Source of the DNA: Doryteuthis pealeii
Lineage: Eukaryota > Mollusca > Cephalopoda > Myopsida > Loliginidae
DNA length: 64,000 nt
NCBI GenBank assembly: GCA_023376005.1
Contig: CM042157.1
Coordinates: forward strand, 57,669,292 to 57,733,291
Direction of reading: 5' to 3'
The notes beneath the pieces were generated by a model. That model had not been told where the DNA came from, searched no databases, and worked only from the letters and a program-made list of their open reading frames with translations. Numbering within the stretch: position 1 is the stretch's first letter; each line of letters starts with the position of its first letter. A program made the position numbers and the translations under genes. This document shows positions 38,501 through 51,359 of this stretch, piece by piece.

Positions 38501-41500
38501 CACTTTTTTTTGGAATTCTGTTGATAGTTTATGTGGCCAAAGCAGCCTTTTTGATTCTGTTATAGTTGCTGGCCTAAATCGTACCTTTTTTGATTCCTGT
38601 TATAGTATGTGGCCGTACTCTTTTTGATTCTGGGTTAAGTATGGTGGCCTAGATAACCTTTTTGATTCTGTTATCAGGTAATGTGGCCTAACCTGTATAT
38701 GCTTGATGCTCTGTTTATGTATGGCGTGGCCCGTACCTAACAACGGCCATACGGCTTTTTGATTTCCTGTATAGTTATGCGGTGGCCATAACTCTAGCCT
38801 TTTGATTTCTGGTTATAGTAGGGTGGCTCTATCCTTTTGACTTCTGTGTTATAGTATGGTTGGCCATACCCTACGTTTTGATTCTGTTATAGGTATGTGT
38901 NNNNNNNNNNNNNNNNNNNNNNNNNNNNNNNNNNNNNNNNNNNNNNNNNNNNNNNNNNNNNNNNNNNNNNNNNNNNNNNNNNNNNNNNNNNNNNNNNNNN
39001 TTATAGAATCGTTTACAACTCATAAAATTCTGTCAAAACCATATATCAAATGAAAGGAAATTGATTTATAAGTTTATCAAGTTTGTTAATATGTGTATCA
39101 TTTTTTTTGGTGCCCTTATAGTATGTGGCCTACCTTTTTTATTCTATTATAGTATGTGGCCTACCTTTTTGATTCTGTTATAGTATGTGGCCTACCTTTT
39201 TTATTCTATTATAGTATGTGGCCTACCTTTTTGATTCTGTTATAGTATGTGGCCTACCTTTTGATTCTGTTATAGTATGTGGCCTACCTTTTTGATTCTG
39301 TTATAGTATGTGGCCTACTTTTTGATTCTGTTATAGTATGTGCCTACCTTTTTGATTCTATTATAGTATGTGGCCTACCTTTTTGATTCTGTTATAGTAT
39401 GTGGCCCTACCTTTTTGATTCTGTTATAGTATGTGGCCTACCTTTTTTGATTCTGTTATAGTATGTGGCCTACCTTTTTGATTCTGTTATAGTATGTGGC
39501 CTACCTTTTTGATTCTGTTATAGTTATAGTATGTGGCCTACCTTTTTTATTCTATTATAGTATGTGGCCTACCTTTTTGATTCTGTTATAGTATGTGGCC
39601 TACCTTTTGATTCTGTTATAGTATGTGGCCTACCTTTTTGATTCTGTTATAGTATGTGGATATAGTTACCTTTTGATTCTGATATAGTATTTGGCCTACG
39701 TTTTTGATTCTGTTATAGTATGTGGCCTACCTTTTTATTCTATTATAGTATGTGGCCTACCTTTTTGATTCTGTTATAGTATGTGGCCTACCTTTTTGAT
39801 TCTGTTATAGTATGTGGCCTACCTTTTTATTCTATTATAGTATGTGGCCTACCTTTTTGATTCTGTTATAGTATGCCTACCTTTTTGATTCTGATATAGT
39901 ATGGCCTACCTTTTTGATTCTGTTATAGTATGTGGCCTACCTTTTTTATTCTATTATAGTATGTGGCCTACCTTTTTGATTCTGTTATAGTATGTGGCCT
40001 ACCTTTTTGATTCTATTATAGTATGTGGCCTACCTTTTTGATTTTGTTATAGCATGTGGCCTACCTTTTGGATTTTGTTATAGTATGTGGCCTACCCGGT
40101 TTGAATGTGTCCTACTTCAGTAAGAGTATACTTATAGATATAGGTAGTAGGCAATTTATTGAAACTAATTATTTTTCACATATATTCAATTTCAAGAAAT
40201 GCAATTCAGTCATAAGCTGTATATAGTAATTAAGAATAATCAAAAAATAATCTATCCATAATTTACATGAATCAGAGATCTATTTAATTCTAAAATACTG
40301 AAATAGGGTTACGGTTAGCAGTTAGTATTTATAACCTTATAATATGCTTTTTATGGTAAGCCACATACTATAAGAGAGACATGATTTTGTAGGCCACATT
40401 CAAAAGGTAGACCACATATTATAATGGTACCGAAACATTCCTATTTGACTCATAGATAGGGCTTGAACAGGTACTACCACTCTAGGTCAGAGTGGACCTG
40501 GGAGTAATGGCAATGAAGCAGTACTCCACACTCCTCCAAAATTAGAGCCTCACCACTAGATGCAGTTTAGTGTTATACCTAAGAAACTACATGATATATA
40601 TAATGTGTGTGGGTGCATAAAAAGTTAATTTTCTCCTAAACCAAAAATACCAGGGTTTTATTATTTCTAGTGGAACTATCAAAATTGATATCATTAGGTA
40701 TTATTTATTACCAAACTCTACAGCATTGAATCTCAAAATTATGAATAAGTACAAAAATAAGTACAGCCCTTGATTATTCGCATTTCAGTCTCGGAAGACT
40801 ATAATATAGTTTTTGTGCCCCTGAAGTTACAGCGCCTCCTGTGACTGTGAAACCCAATGTTTGAAAAACATTCTCGACCACAGATGTCACATGTGAGATG
40901 GCTGTCCCTGAAGATGTTGATGTGCCGGTGCTTTCTTCTGGACCTCTTAGCTTCACGGTGTTGTGCCATTATGCAATTTCAATACCTTAGAATTTGGTAA
41001 TAAATAATAACTTATATCTGTTTTGTATAATGCTCTACTAGAAATAATAAAATCTTGGTATTTTGAGTTTAGAAGAAAATTGACTTTTTTTTTTATAAAG
41101 AATTGGTGTGAGTGTACTTCTGTACACCTCTGTAACATCTAAACTTTGTTTAATGGCATATCTCAGGCCAGTGGAAGTTACTTGGCAGTGCCCATCTCCT
41201 CTCCAGGTAACATGCTGCAGGTTGTATTTGGTGGTTTGGTACCAGTAGCAAGAAATGCTTCCTGAACTGACTAATATTGATAGGAGTGTACTACTTATCT
41301 ATACAGATTTACCAACCCTGCAAGGTCAATTTCTGGTAATCTGAACATTAGCTACATAAATGAAAGTAACCTCCCCTTGTTTGTTTCACTTTGAGGAAGC
41401 TCTATGTTTTGGTCGGCCATTTTCATTTCACCATAAATCTACACTGAAAATACGAATTTGTTCGAATCAGCACAACTGTATGTTTTAACACGAAAAATAT

Positions 41501-44500
41501 CATAAAATGTGTTCTTAATAACAATTAAGTTCATTTCAAATGATGTGCAAGCCCAATTAAGAACACATTTTATGATATTTTCGTCTTAAACATGCAGTTG
41601 TATTGATTCAAACAAATTCATATTTTCAGTGTAGATTTACGGTGAAATGAAAATGGCTGACTAAAACATATGGCTTCCTCCAAGTGAAATAAACAAGGGG
41701 GGGTTACTTTCATTTATGTAGCTAATGTTCAGATTACCAATTTCTTAAGTGGGGTTTAACAGGTTTGAATTCAGAATTTTCTTTCTCTTAGAGCAGTTGC
41801 CAGGGGAGTCCACATGGAGTAATGACTAATATACTGGTCTGTGACATTGTAGTAAGCAAGTTTGAACTCCAGTCACGCTATTAGTTTCACTTTCGGACTA
41901 ATACTTTTGGGGAAAGTATGAACTATCTCATCCCCTCAGCTATGGGTTAAATAGTATCACTACTGTTTGGCATTAAATAACCCATGAAAGTTGATATTCC
42001 ATTAAACAAAGAAACTAAACTGTAATATATTTAGTTTTTCTTTAAAAAAATTTTAAAAAGAGAGAGTAAAGCATTTTATCATAGCAGTTCATATATATCT
42101 GAATTTTTTAATATGAACAACTTACTGGACATGAACTTATAAAAATAAGTGAAAAATTAATAAAAGCCAGTTTCATTGATTTGTAGTTGAAAGGAATTTT
42201 TACAATGAAAAGTTACTCTGCCACAATAGCTGAACTTTAAGAACGACTTCTGACAAAAGTAACTGATCCATTTAAACTGCTAAATAGACTATGTTAAATG
42301 GCATTCTTTTTTATATTTTACCGCCAAATTTTATCAGATTCAGGTTACTGTCAGTTTTTACCTTGTCTACCCGGCCCTCGTTTTGAGGGTTCAGAGTGCT
42401 TGATTTAAAGGGGCTGGGTTTAAGTGTCTGGGGTGCCTCCCTTCAGGGAGAATGCCAACAGGATCAATGCATTTTTTGCACCTACCATCCATGAGTTTCA
42501 AATGTTCCGATATTCATCTTTTTTTCTCCTGTCTCATTGATAAAGACTTATAAAAAAAAAATACCATTATAGCATGTGTCCTATGACATCATGTCTCTCT
42601 TATAGTATATGGCCTACCATAAAAAGCATATTATAAGGTTATAATAATAACTGCTAACCCTAACCATAACCCTATTTCAGAATTAAATAGATCTGTGATT
42701 CATGTAAATTATGGATAAATTCTTTTTTTAATTAATCTTAATTACTATATTCTTCAGATGTTTCTTATCAATCTCATGAAGCTTCTTGTCAAATTCTTTA
42801 TTTGATCCATTGGGGTAGATTGTTCTCATTCTGTTAACCATGACCATATTATTATTATTATTATAAATCATATTAGCGTTCAGCTAGGAACCACAAGGTT
42901 CCTGGTTCGATACCGGCCCTCGTCAACTCAGCGTATGAGTAGCACAGGGATCTGTGCGGTAAGGTAAGAGATATTTGCCTCATACCCCACGTGTATGGGC
43001 TGGGCACAAGGCCTCGTTTTAATGTGGGCCCACCCACAAGCCGAAGCTCATGGGTGGGAAAGAACAAAAATGTGCGGTAAGGTAAGGAGTTGATGGTAGG
43101 TAGGGCACTATACCTCAGACGATAAAATAATCTCCTTGGTCTAGCGCTAGTGAAAAGGCGATAGACTCCCTCGCTGTCTGGTTGATACTAATAATAGGCT
43201 GCCCCAACGACTTTATCTCTTTTTTATTTTACCTATTAAAACAAAAACTAGTGAAATTTAAAACAAAATATATTGGGGTGACAAGACATTTTTTGTTTTA
43301 ATAATATAATATTGTTTTAATAATATAATATACGGGGGGGGGGCATATATTATATTATTAAAACAATATGATATTATTAAAACAAAAAATAATGAAAATT
43401 GAAACATTTTTTCACGCTCAGAGTTGCGGAGACATGGAATAAACTGCCCGCGTCTGTTGTAGGCTGCCGAAGCACTGAGTCTTTCAAAGCCTCCATGCTT
43501 CCTGTAGTCCACCGACACTATACCTGATGCCACTCTCCACATACATATGCACACACACGCACATATACATGCATATTACTACTGTAAACTGTTCATGTTC
43601 CTGGCACTAATACATTATTCTGTATACTTTGACGAGTTGTGGTGCACCTGAGCACTGTACACAATAAATTTCATTATTATTATGATATGTAGGAGTGACA
43701 TGACTTTTGGTCCATGCGGAATGTTTCAAGTAAATTCGTTATTTTTTTTTTTTAAAAAGTGTTTCATCTGTAATTCTTGTTTCTGCTTGTCAAATGAGGG
43801 AGCATAACTGTCAACAAGTGTCAAATAATGGACGTTATTTTGAGAGAATAGACACACAAGCTTTTGAGAAAACGTTTAAAAATATCATTGAAATTAATTA
43901 GAATGTTGGTAGAATGTTGGGTGGGTGGACTGGGGTTGATAGTTTACATATTTCTGTAATAACATGATGATAGTTTGGTCTTTCTTTTCTTTGAAATGAA
44001 ATTCCTTTTTATTGTTATCATTATTTCTCTCTTTATGCTTTTCTATTACCTTATTAAATTAATGGATATATGGAATGTTGAGGCAAAAATTGGGATTGAC
44101 TCTATATAATACTAGCAGAGGCTACCCGGCGTCGCCTGCGTAGAGGGGAATTTTTTAAAGTTAGCCCTGCGAATCCATTATTACTGTATCATGAGTTGAA
44201 TCCTCGTGGGATGCCCCATTTAAATCCCTATGTAAAAAAAAAATAGACCTTGCATTGATCCAGCTACTCTGAAAAGAAATGTTAATGTCTACTATCTAAA
44301 ATATTAAATGAAAAAAAAAATCCATGCTGTTATCATGTAAATTTTATTTATTAATTATCTTCACGAATATAAATCAAATCTCTATTAATTTTGCTAAAAA
44401 CCCAAGCTCTGGTGATATTTAATGTGTATATACATTTACTTTGTCATTAATTATTTTATTTTCGAAGTTTCCTCCGGACATACATATACACACAACTGCC

Positions 44501-44505
44501 TTTTA

Positions 44506-44549
<44 letters not shown>

Positions 44550-45068
44550 ATGAATAAAAAGTGATAAGACAAACAGGAATATTTCTTTTATGTTCTTTTC
44601 TTTTTATTGTTCTCAACTAGTTTTGACCTTAGGTCATTATCAGGAGAAAGTTTAAATAAGTTTTCTAAGTGTTTGAGATATATGATATATATAAGGATGG
44701 ATACTATATTTCTGTTACTTAAGTTTCATGTGTATAATACAATCTTCAGACAGAAGAATCCATAATTTCATAATTCAGGTTTTATACCTTTTTTGCTATT
44801 ATAGCATTGAGCACTTTTTCTATGCATAAACTTTTTTTTAATTTGCAATCCTTCATTATATTACATCACTCACACATACACATACACATATATTATTTAG
44901 GCAGGTATTGTTAAAGACCATGGAAAAATTCTTTATGATATTCAGTTGTAGATGTTCAAATCTTCTAGTTGTTTTTCTTAAATTGAGATCCAGATAATAA
45001 AGAAAATGTCTGATACTTTTTACCCAAGCGCTTTCAATCATTTCGCTGGTCATCCTCAGTGGATTGTA

Positions 45069-45105
<37 letters not shown>

Positions 45106-45327
45106 GTGTGTAATATTTTGTAATGTTATATGTGTATAATATTATATGTGTAATATTATGTAATATTATATGTGTGTGTATATATATATGTGTGTGTGTG
45201 TGTAATATTATATAATATTATATGTGTGTGCATATATATATATATGTGTGTGTGTGTAATATTATGTGTGTGTATATATATATAATATATATATATGTGT
45301 GTGTGTGTAATATTATGTAATATTATA

Positions 45328-45371
<44 letters not shown>

Positions 45372-45379
45372 ATATTATA

Positions 45380-45418
<39 letters not shown>

Positions 45419-47585
45419 AATATTATGAAAAATGAAAAAAAACACAAGTTTATAAACGAATAATGTTTATTTTGCCTATGCAGCAGTGTTTTGATCTGTT
45501 TGATAGATCTTCATCAGGGCTTTCGTTATTTTGAGAAAAATAAATTATTATTGAAGGTTAGAAGTCTGCGAGCCTCCGTTCCTTGATGGTCGAAACTTGA
45601 AATGTCCATAGGGATCTATGTGGTAAAGTAAGGAGCTGATGGTAGGTGTCGCGCTCCACCTCATATGCAAAAACAATCTCCTTGGTCTAGCGCTAGTGAA
45701 AAGGGGATAGACTCCCTCGCTGATTGGCTGATACCGACTTTAGGCCACCCCAACGACTTTACTATGTTGACAATGCAGATCTTTTTGTTCATACTGAAGA
45801 AGACATGCAAGGTATAATAGACCTTTTCTCCAGAGCGTACACTGCTTTTGGACTTACCATCAGTCTAAAGAAGAACAAGGTCATGTTCACCTGACCTCCA
45901 GGCCAGCCGTATGTTGAACCTAGTATCTTTGTCCAGCATACAGAGAAAGGGATGTGGTCGATTCTTTCATATACCTTGGCAATACTCTCTCTCTCTCGAT
46001 TCTACTTGGATACATAAAAGAAGCACACATCTACACCAAAATCTAAAAATCTTCCAAAAAAAAATGAAAACACAAAAATATATGTTAAAAAAAATCATCT
46101 AAAAGTTTCATTCACACAAAATATGTAAAAAAAAAAAAAAAACCTTTAGAAAATTAAACATTATCACCAATTCATTTCAAAAACATAGTCGGCATTAAAT
46201 GACCCATTGAGGTTGATATGCCGTAAAACAAGAACAAATCAAATCAAATCAAATCTCTTGATTCTGAAATAAATCTAATGATCGAAAAAGCCAGCAAAGC
46301 CTTCAGAGGGGGAGTCCCTGTGACTTAGTGGCTAATGTGCTAGACTACAACATCGTAGAAAGTGAGTTCAAACTCCAGTCATGCTATTATATTCACTTTC
46401 AGAATAATTCTCTTGGGAAAGGATTCAAACCAGTCATCCTTCCAGCTATGGGTTATTGTTGTATACCCTTTCTTACTTCTTACTTCTAGTCATCTTTTCT
46501 TCTGGCCAGCTTTGCTATTCTGATCGTCTATCTTGGTCTGGTCTCTTCTAAAGTCTGGACTTTCTTGGGGACTTCGGGTCTGGTTTCTGCTAGGGATTTC
46601 TCCTTATCAGAAGCCCTGTGTCATTGTTAGTTTTTAGGTAATAAACACAAGACTTCGATTTACTTTGATGTTACTTTATTTGGTAAATCCCCAAACCAGA
46701 CATCTGCGCACATCCTACGAGCTCGGCTCCTACTTGCTAACTGACTGAGTTACTTACTATCCTTAAACCGGAAGACAGGGTCTTCTATGCCTTCCGGTTC
46801 TCACGATTTATCCCCGGAAGGCAAGGTGAGAGTGAGTTCAAGCGCCGTCACTCAGTCTCAAGGCCATCAGCTGCACTAATCGCCATTATGTTTCTATACT
46901 ACCTTATATAAGTATTAGGGTTCTAATAGTTATGTAACATTATATAGTACCACTACTGTTCTTCTAAAAGGATGGGTTTGGCATTAGATAATCCATGAAT
47001 GGTGATATGCTATTAAACAAAGCCAAGCTTAGTGTCTTGCATTTTAACAACCCTTTTATACTCTTCTGAGACTTGACTACATATTGTCCTCACATCAAAG
47101 CCTTATCTTAGGAGGATCATAAACATTGATTGGCACTCTCTAACACCAGACACAATTGTTCTTCAGTGAGTCAACTGGATACGTATGCTTGGAATGAACT
47201 TAAATGATCATAATTCTAACCAGTTTGACAAATCCAAAAAGAGACAAATATCTCTCTTAAATGTTTCAGAATTGTACAAAGAATGTGATTTACGACTGTA
47301 TAAGACTTTGAATGGTTTTGTCAGGGGACAAATGTTTTTATTGATAGAATTGTTGAAAATTTGACATCGTTGAGAATAAGTGTACATTTTATGTGTGTGA
47401 AAGATGGTAAAAAAAGGATTTATTTATTTCCATGAAGAGAAATAAAAAAAATCACAGATAATCAAGGGATAAATAAAAAAGAAATATATATTCATATATG
47501 TTTTTTGTTTTTTCTTACTTTGGGAAAATCTTTACCCAAATGCTTCAATATCATATCCATCTGTCTATCAATCTATCTAACTATT

Positions 47586-47680
<95 letters not shown>

Positions 47681-50600
47681 CACACATAGATTCACATAAA
47701 CTATATTGCAAACTCATTGATATACACACGCATATAAGCACCAGCATAAAACAGTATGTACTTGTGTGTATGATTGTGTGTCATATATATATATATATAT
47801 ATATAAGAAGTAAATACACAAACGATGTGTTTTGATATGGATTTTTTTAGCCGACAATTTTTGGGAGAATATGTGCTTAATTGAAGTCATACCTAATTTT
47901 GAAAGTTAATTAATTAATAATTAAGCACATATTCTCCCAAAAATTGTTGGCTAAAAAAAGCCATATCAAAACACATCATTTGTGTATTTACTTCTCATAC
48001 TGTCGTGTAGAAAAAGTCACTATAAGATGAATATAACCTAATTCTAAACTAAACGAAAAATCTAGGAAAGTCCGGTTGGTGTAGGGGTTACGGTCCTCGC
48101 CTGTCAGCTTGACAGTCAGGGTTCGAATCACGCACAAGGCGGTCTTCCTATCTATAGCTCTGCTGATGAGGCCTAATAGACTGAAATGTACATACAGAGA
48201 TTGATTTTTCTCGATTTGTTTAGCCTCACATTTGAATAGGTATACCTGAATTCAATTAAGCACATATTCTCCCCCCCCCCTAAAAAAAATATATATGCAA
48301 TAATTGAGATGCTCCTCATTCAACATCAGATGCATTGGGCTGAGCACCTTACCAGGATAGAAGATGTTATGTGACTTAAGCAATTGTTTTATGGAGATTT
48401 ATGTGGTAAATAAACCTAAGAAATGTTTCAAGTCATTAAGAGCAACCTTAGGGCTCTTAGTGTAGATGTTGAAGACTGGAAAATTTGAGCTTTCAAAAAA
48501 TTCATGTTTGTCTTTTCTTTTTTTCTTTCTTTTAGATGCCATTAAAAACGAAATGGAAAGGAGAAGACCTTAAATTATTGGATATGGTCAGTAATGATGT
48601 CACAAAAGGTTAGTAGTTTAGCTTTTGGGTTTTGTTGTTTTTTTTTTTTCAGCTTCAGATTACAGAATTGCATGGGAGAGAGGCTTCATATAAGAGAATT
48701 TGGTGCCGTTATAGTATATGGCCTACTTTTTGGATTCTGTTATAGTATGTGGCCTACTTTTTGGATTCTGTTATAGTATGTGGCCTACCTCAGTAAGAGT
48801 ATATTTATAGATATAAGTAGTAGACAATTTATTGAAACTAATTATTTTTCACATCTATTCAATTTCAAGAAATGCAATTCAGTCATAAGCTGTATATAGT
48901 AATTAAGAATAATTAAAAAAGAATTTATCCATAATTTACATGAATCAGATCTATTTAATTCTAAAATGTGTTAGGGTTAGGGTTAGCAGTTATTATTATA
49001 AGCTTATAATATGCTTTTTATGGTAGGCCACATACTATAAGAGAGACATGATTTTGTAGGCCACATTCAAAAGGTAGGCCACATACTATAATGGTACGGA
49101 GAATTCTATTGTATTTTTGTCTTCAGATTAGATAATTGTATTATGGTGGTGCTGGGGAGAGAATTGAAAGTAGATTAAATAATTGTATTTGGTAAGTAGT
49201 TCAGATTAGAAAATTGCATTGGGGAGCCTAGCATCTATATGATTGCCCCAACCATATTGCCCTTATGGCAAGCCACAACCCTTTTTATCATATAGGTGTG
49301 CTAGAAGGCGGTGGCTGAGGGTCTTTATGTCTTGAGAATGACATTAAACTCTATCTGATGGTGAGGTTCCAGTTTTGGAGGTTTGGGAAAGTGGAGCACC
49401 CTTTCATCACCATTGCTCCCTGGTCCACTCTGACCCAGAGTGGTAATACCAGTTTGGGTCCCATCTATGGGTTAAATAGAAAAATGCATTTATGAAAAAT
49501 TGAGTATCCATTAAGAATGAATTTATTTCAAAACCTTGTCGGCATTAAATGACCCACTGAAGTTGATATACCATAAAACAAAAGCATTGCTTTAGATTAG
49601 ATAATTTATTATCAGGGCTCCTGCCTTCAGGTTAGAGGATTTTATTGGATTTTTTTTTTTTTGCTTCAGATTAGATAATTGGATTGGGTTAGAGAATTTT
49701 ATTTTGTTGTTTTAAATCAATTGTAATCATAGGTCAAATGTTGTAGACAAATAATTATTATTATCATTATTGCAATAATGTTTAAAGTTATTGAGCTGAT
49801 GTTTCATTATCACCTCAAATGTATATGTTAAATAATTCTAGCTTCAATTAAACTATTCTTAATATGAATAATTATTCTTAATACAAATAATTTGTACAGT
49901 AATATGGTTTCATGTATTCCTATCTAATATTAATTGAACTACTTGACCCATAGATGGGTAATCTGAACATTAGCTACATAAATGAGAGTAACTTCCCCGT
50001 CTTTGTTTCACTTTGAGGAAGCTGTTTGTTTTGGTCGGCCATTTTCATTTCACCGTAAATCTACACTAAAAATACAAATTTGTTCGAATCAGTACAAGTG
50101 CATGTTTTAACACAAAAATATCATAAAATGTGTTTTTAATAACAATTAAATTCATTTCAAATAATGTGCAAGCACAATTAAGAACACATTTTATGATATT
50201 TTCATGTTAAAATATGCAGTTGTATTGATTCGAACAAATTCGTATTTTCAGTGTAGATTTATGGTGAAATGAAAATGGCCGACCAAAACAAATTGTACAA
50301 AACAAATTACCATACCCTGACTCTGGGTCAGAATGGACCTGAAGAGTAATGGCAATGAGGGCTGGTTTCCAAACTCTAGTGATTGAATTGAATGCATCAT
50401 ATTAACTCCAAAATGTCAATTGAGTTTTTTTCAAGTGTTTGTGTTTTATATATTATTATATTATGTCTTATATAATAAATTTCTTCCTCCTTCTCCAGAC
50501 TCTAGTTATACTATTTCTCTCACACTTTCTCTCTCCTCCTCCAGACCACAGTCATTGTATTTCTCTCTTTCACTTTCTACCTCCTCCTCCAGACCCCAAT

Positions 50601-51324
50601 CATAGTATTATGGTCATGTTGAAAGCACCGGTTGAAACCATATAGTTGTGTACCAATTATTTGTATTAGTTATTACTGAAAGCTATATAAAGGTACAATG
50701 TTTCGGCCGATGTGCCCTCTGGCCTTCTTCAGGTATTTCTTGTCGGACTCGGAAACCTTCTTTTCGGACTTGGGGAACCTTCTTGTCATAATCAGGAGCC
50801 ATCACGGAACTTCGAACCTAACCCTTTATTCAGTCCTCGGGGGTATCCTGTTCTCATTCCGCTAACCATAGCTGGGGTAGGAGTTGTGTTAATTATTTTT
50901 CTATGTTACTGCCTCTACTTAGTATTGAACCCAGAATCCAGAGATAACTGTCACTTAGAACTGTCTTAACCTAACTACCTGGGGACAATAGTCCGAATAA
51001 TGCAGATAATACTAATCATCAAGCCTCATCTCAAACATTCAGAGAAATTATATAAAGGCTTATAAATTAAAGGTGTAATTGTAATTTGGAAATAGTTGAA
51101 AAAGACTTATACCTTACCCTGATTTGATCACAGGGGTGGTACCTTGTAGCATGTCACCGAAGTTAAGCAGTGATGAGCCTGTTCAATAATTAATTGGGTG
51201 ACCATTTGAATAACAGCAGATACTGTAAATAACCGAGTTCTTTCTTTGTCAAAAATGATTTGATTCGGCATCAAGTGATCCGAAAATGATTGATATGTCA
51301 TAAAACAAAACCAACCAGTCATAG

Positions 51325-51359
<35 letters not shown>

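Larger units (their letters stand above)
45763..47160 (+). pseudogene. LINE reverse transcriptase remnant, broken by nested insertions
   Basis: Three pieces in order on the plus strand. 45763-45890: [19 protein letters not shown] and [13 protein letters not shown], the YxDD-type box and following region, with the second D of YADD changed to N and a stop after MFT. 46258-46305: [16 protein letters not shown]. 47049-47160: [15 protein letters not shown], then [20 protein letters not shown]. These follow the order of a LINE RT thumb/C-terminal region. Between them lie a repeat tail (about 46010-46245) and a SINE-3 with an LTR inside. Frameshifts and stops: inactive. Confidence 0.82.

Noticed and set aside
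36370..38880. Possible unique or GC-richer gene island
   Set aside because: Remnants of the 30-bp unit throughout show it is satellite with sequencing errors.
38856..39053. Reading frame across the N run
   Set aside because: It spans an assembly gap of unknown length.
48066..48131. tRNA gene on the plus strand
   Set aside because: No 3' acceptor strand complements gtccggt; it is a SINE head.
50712..50969. 85-codon frame with a hydrophobic segment
   Set aside because: It is the antisense shadow of repeat D; no conservation expected.
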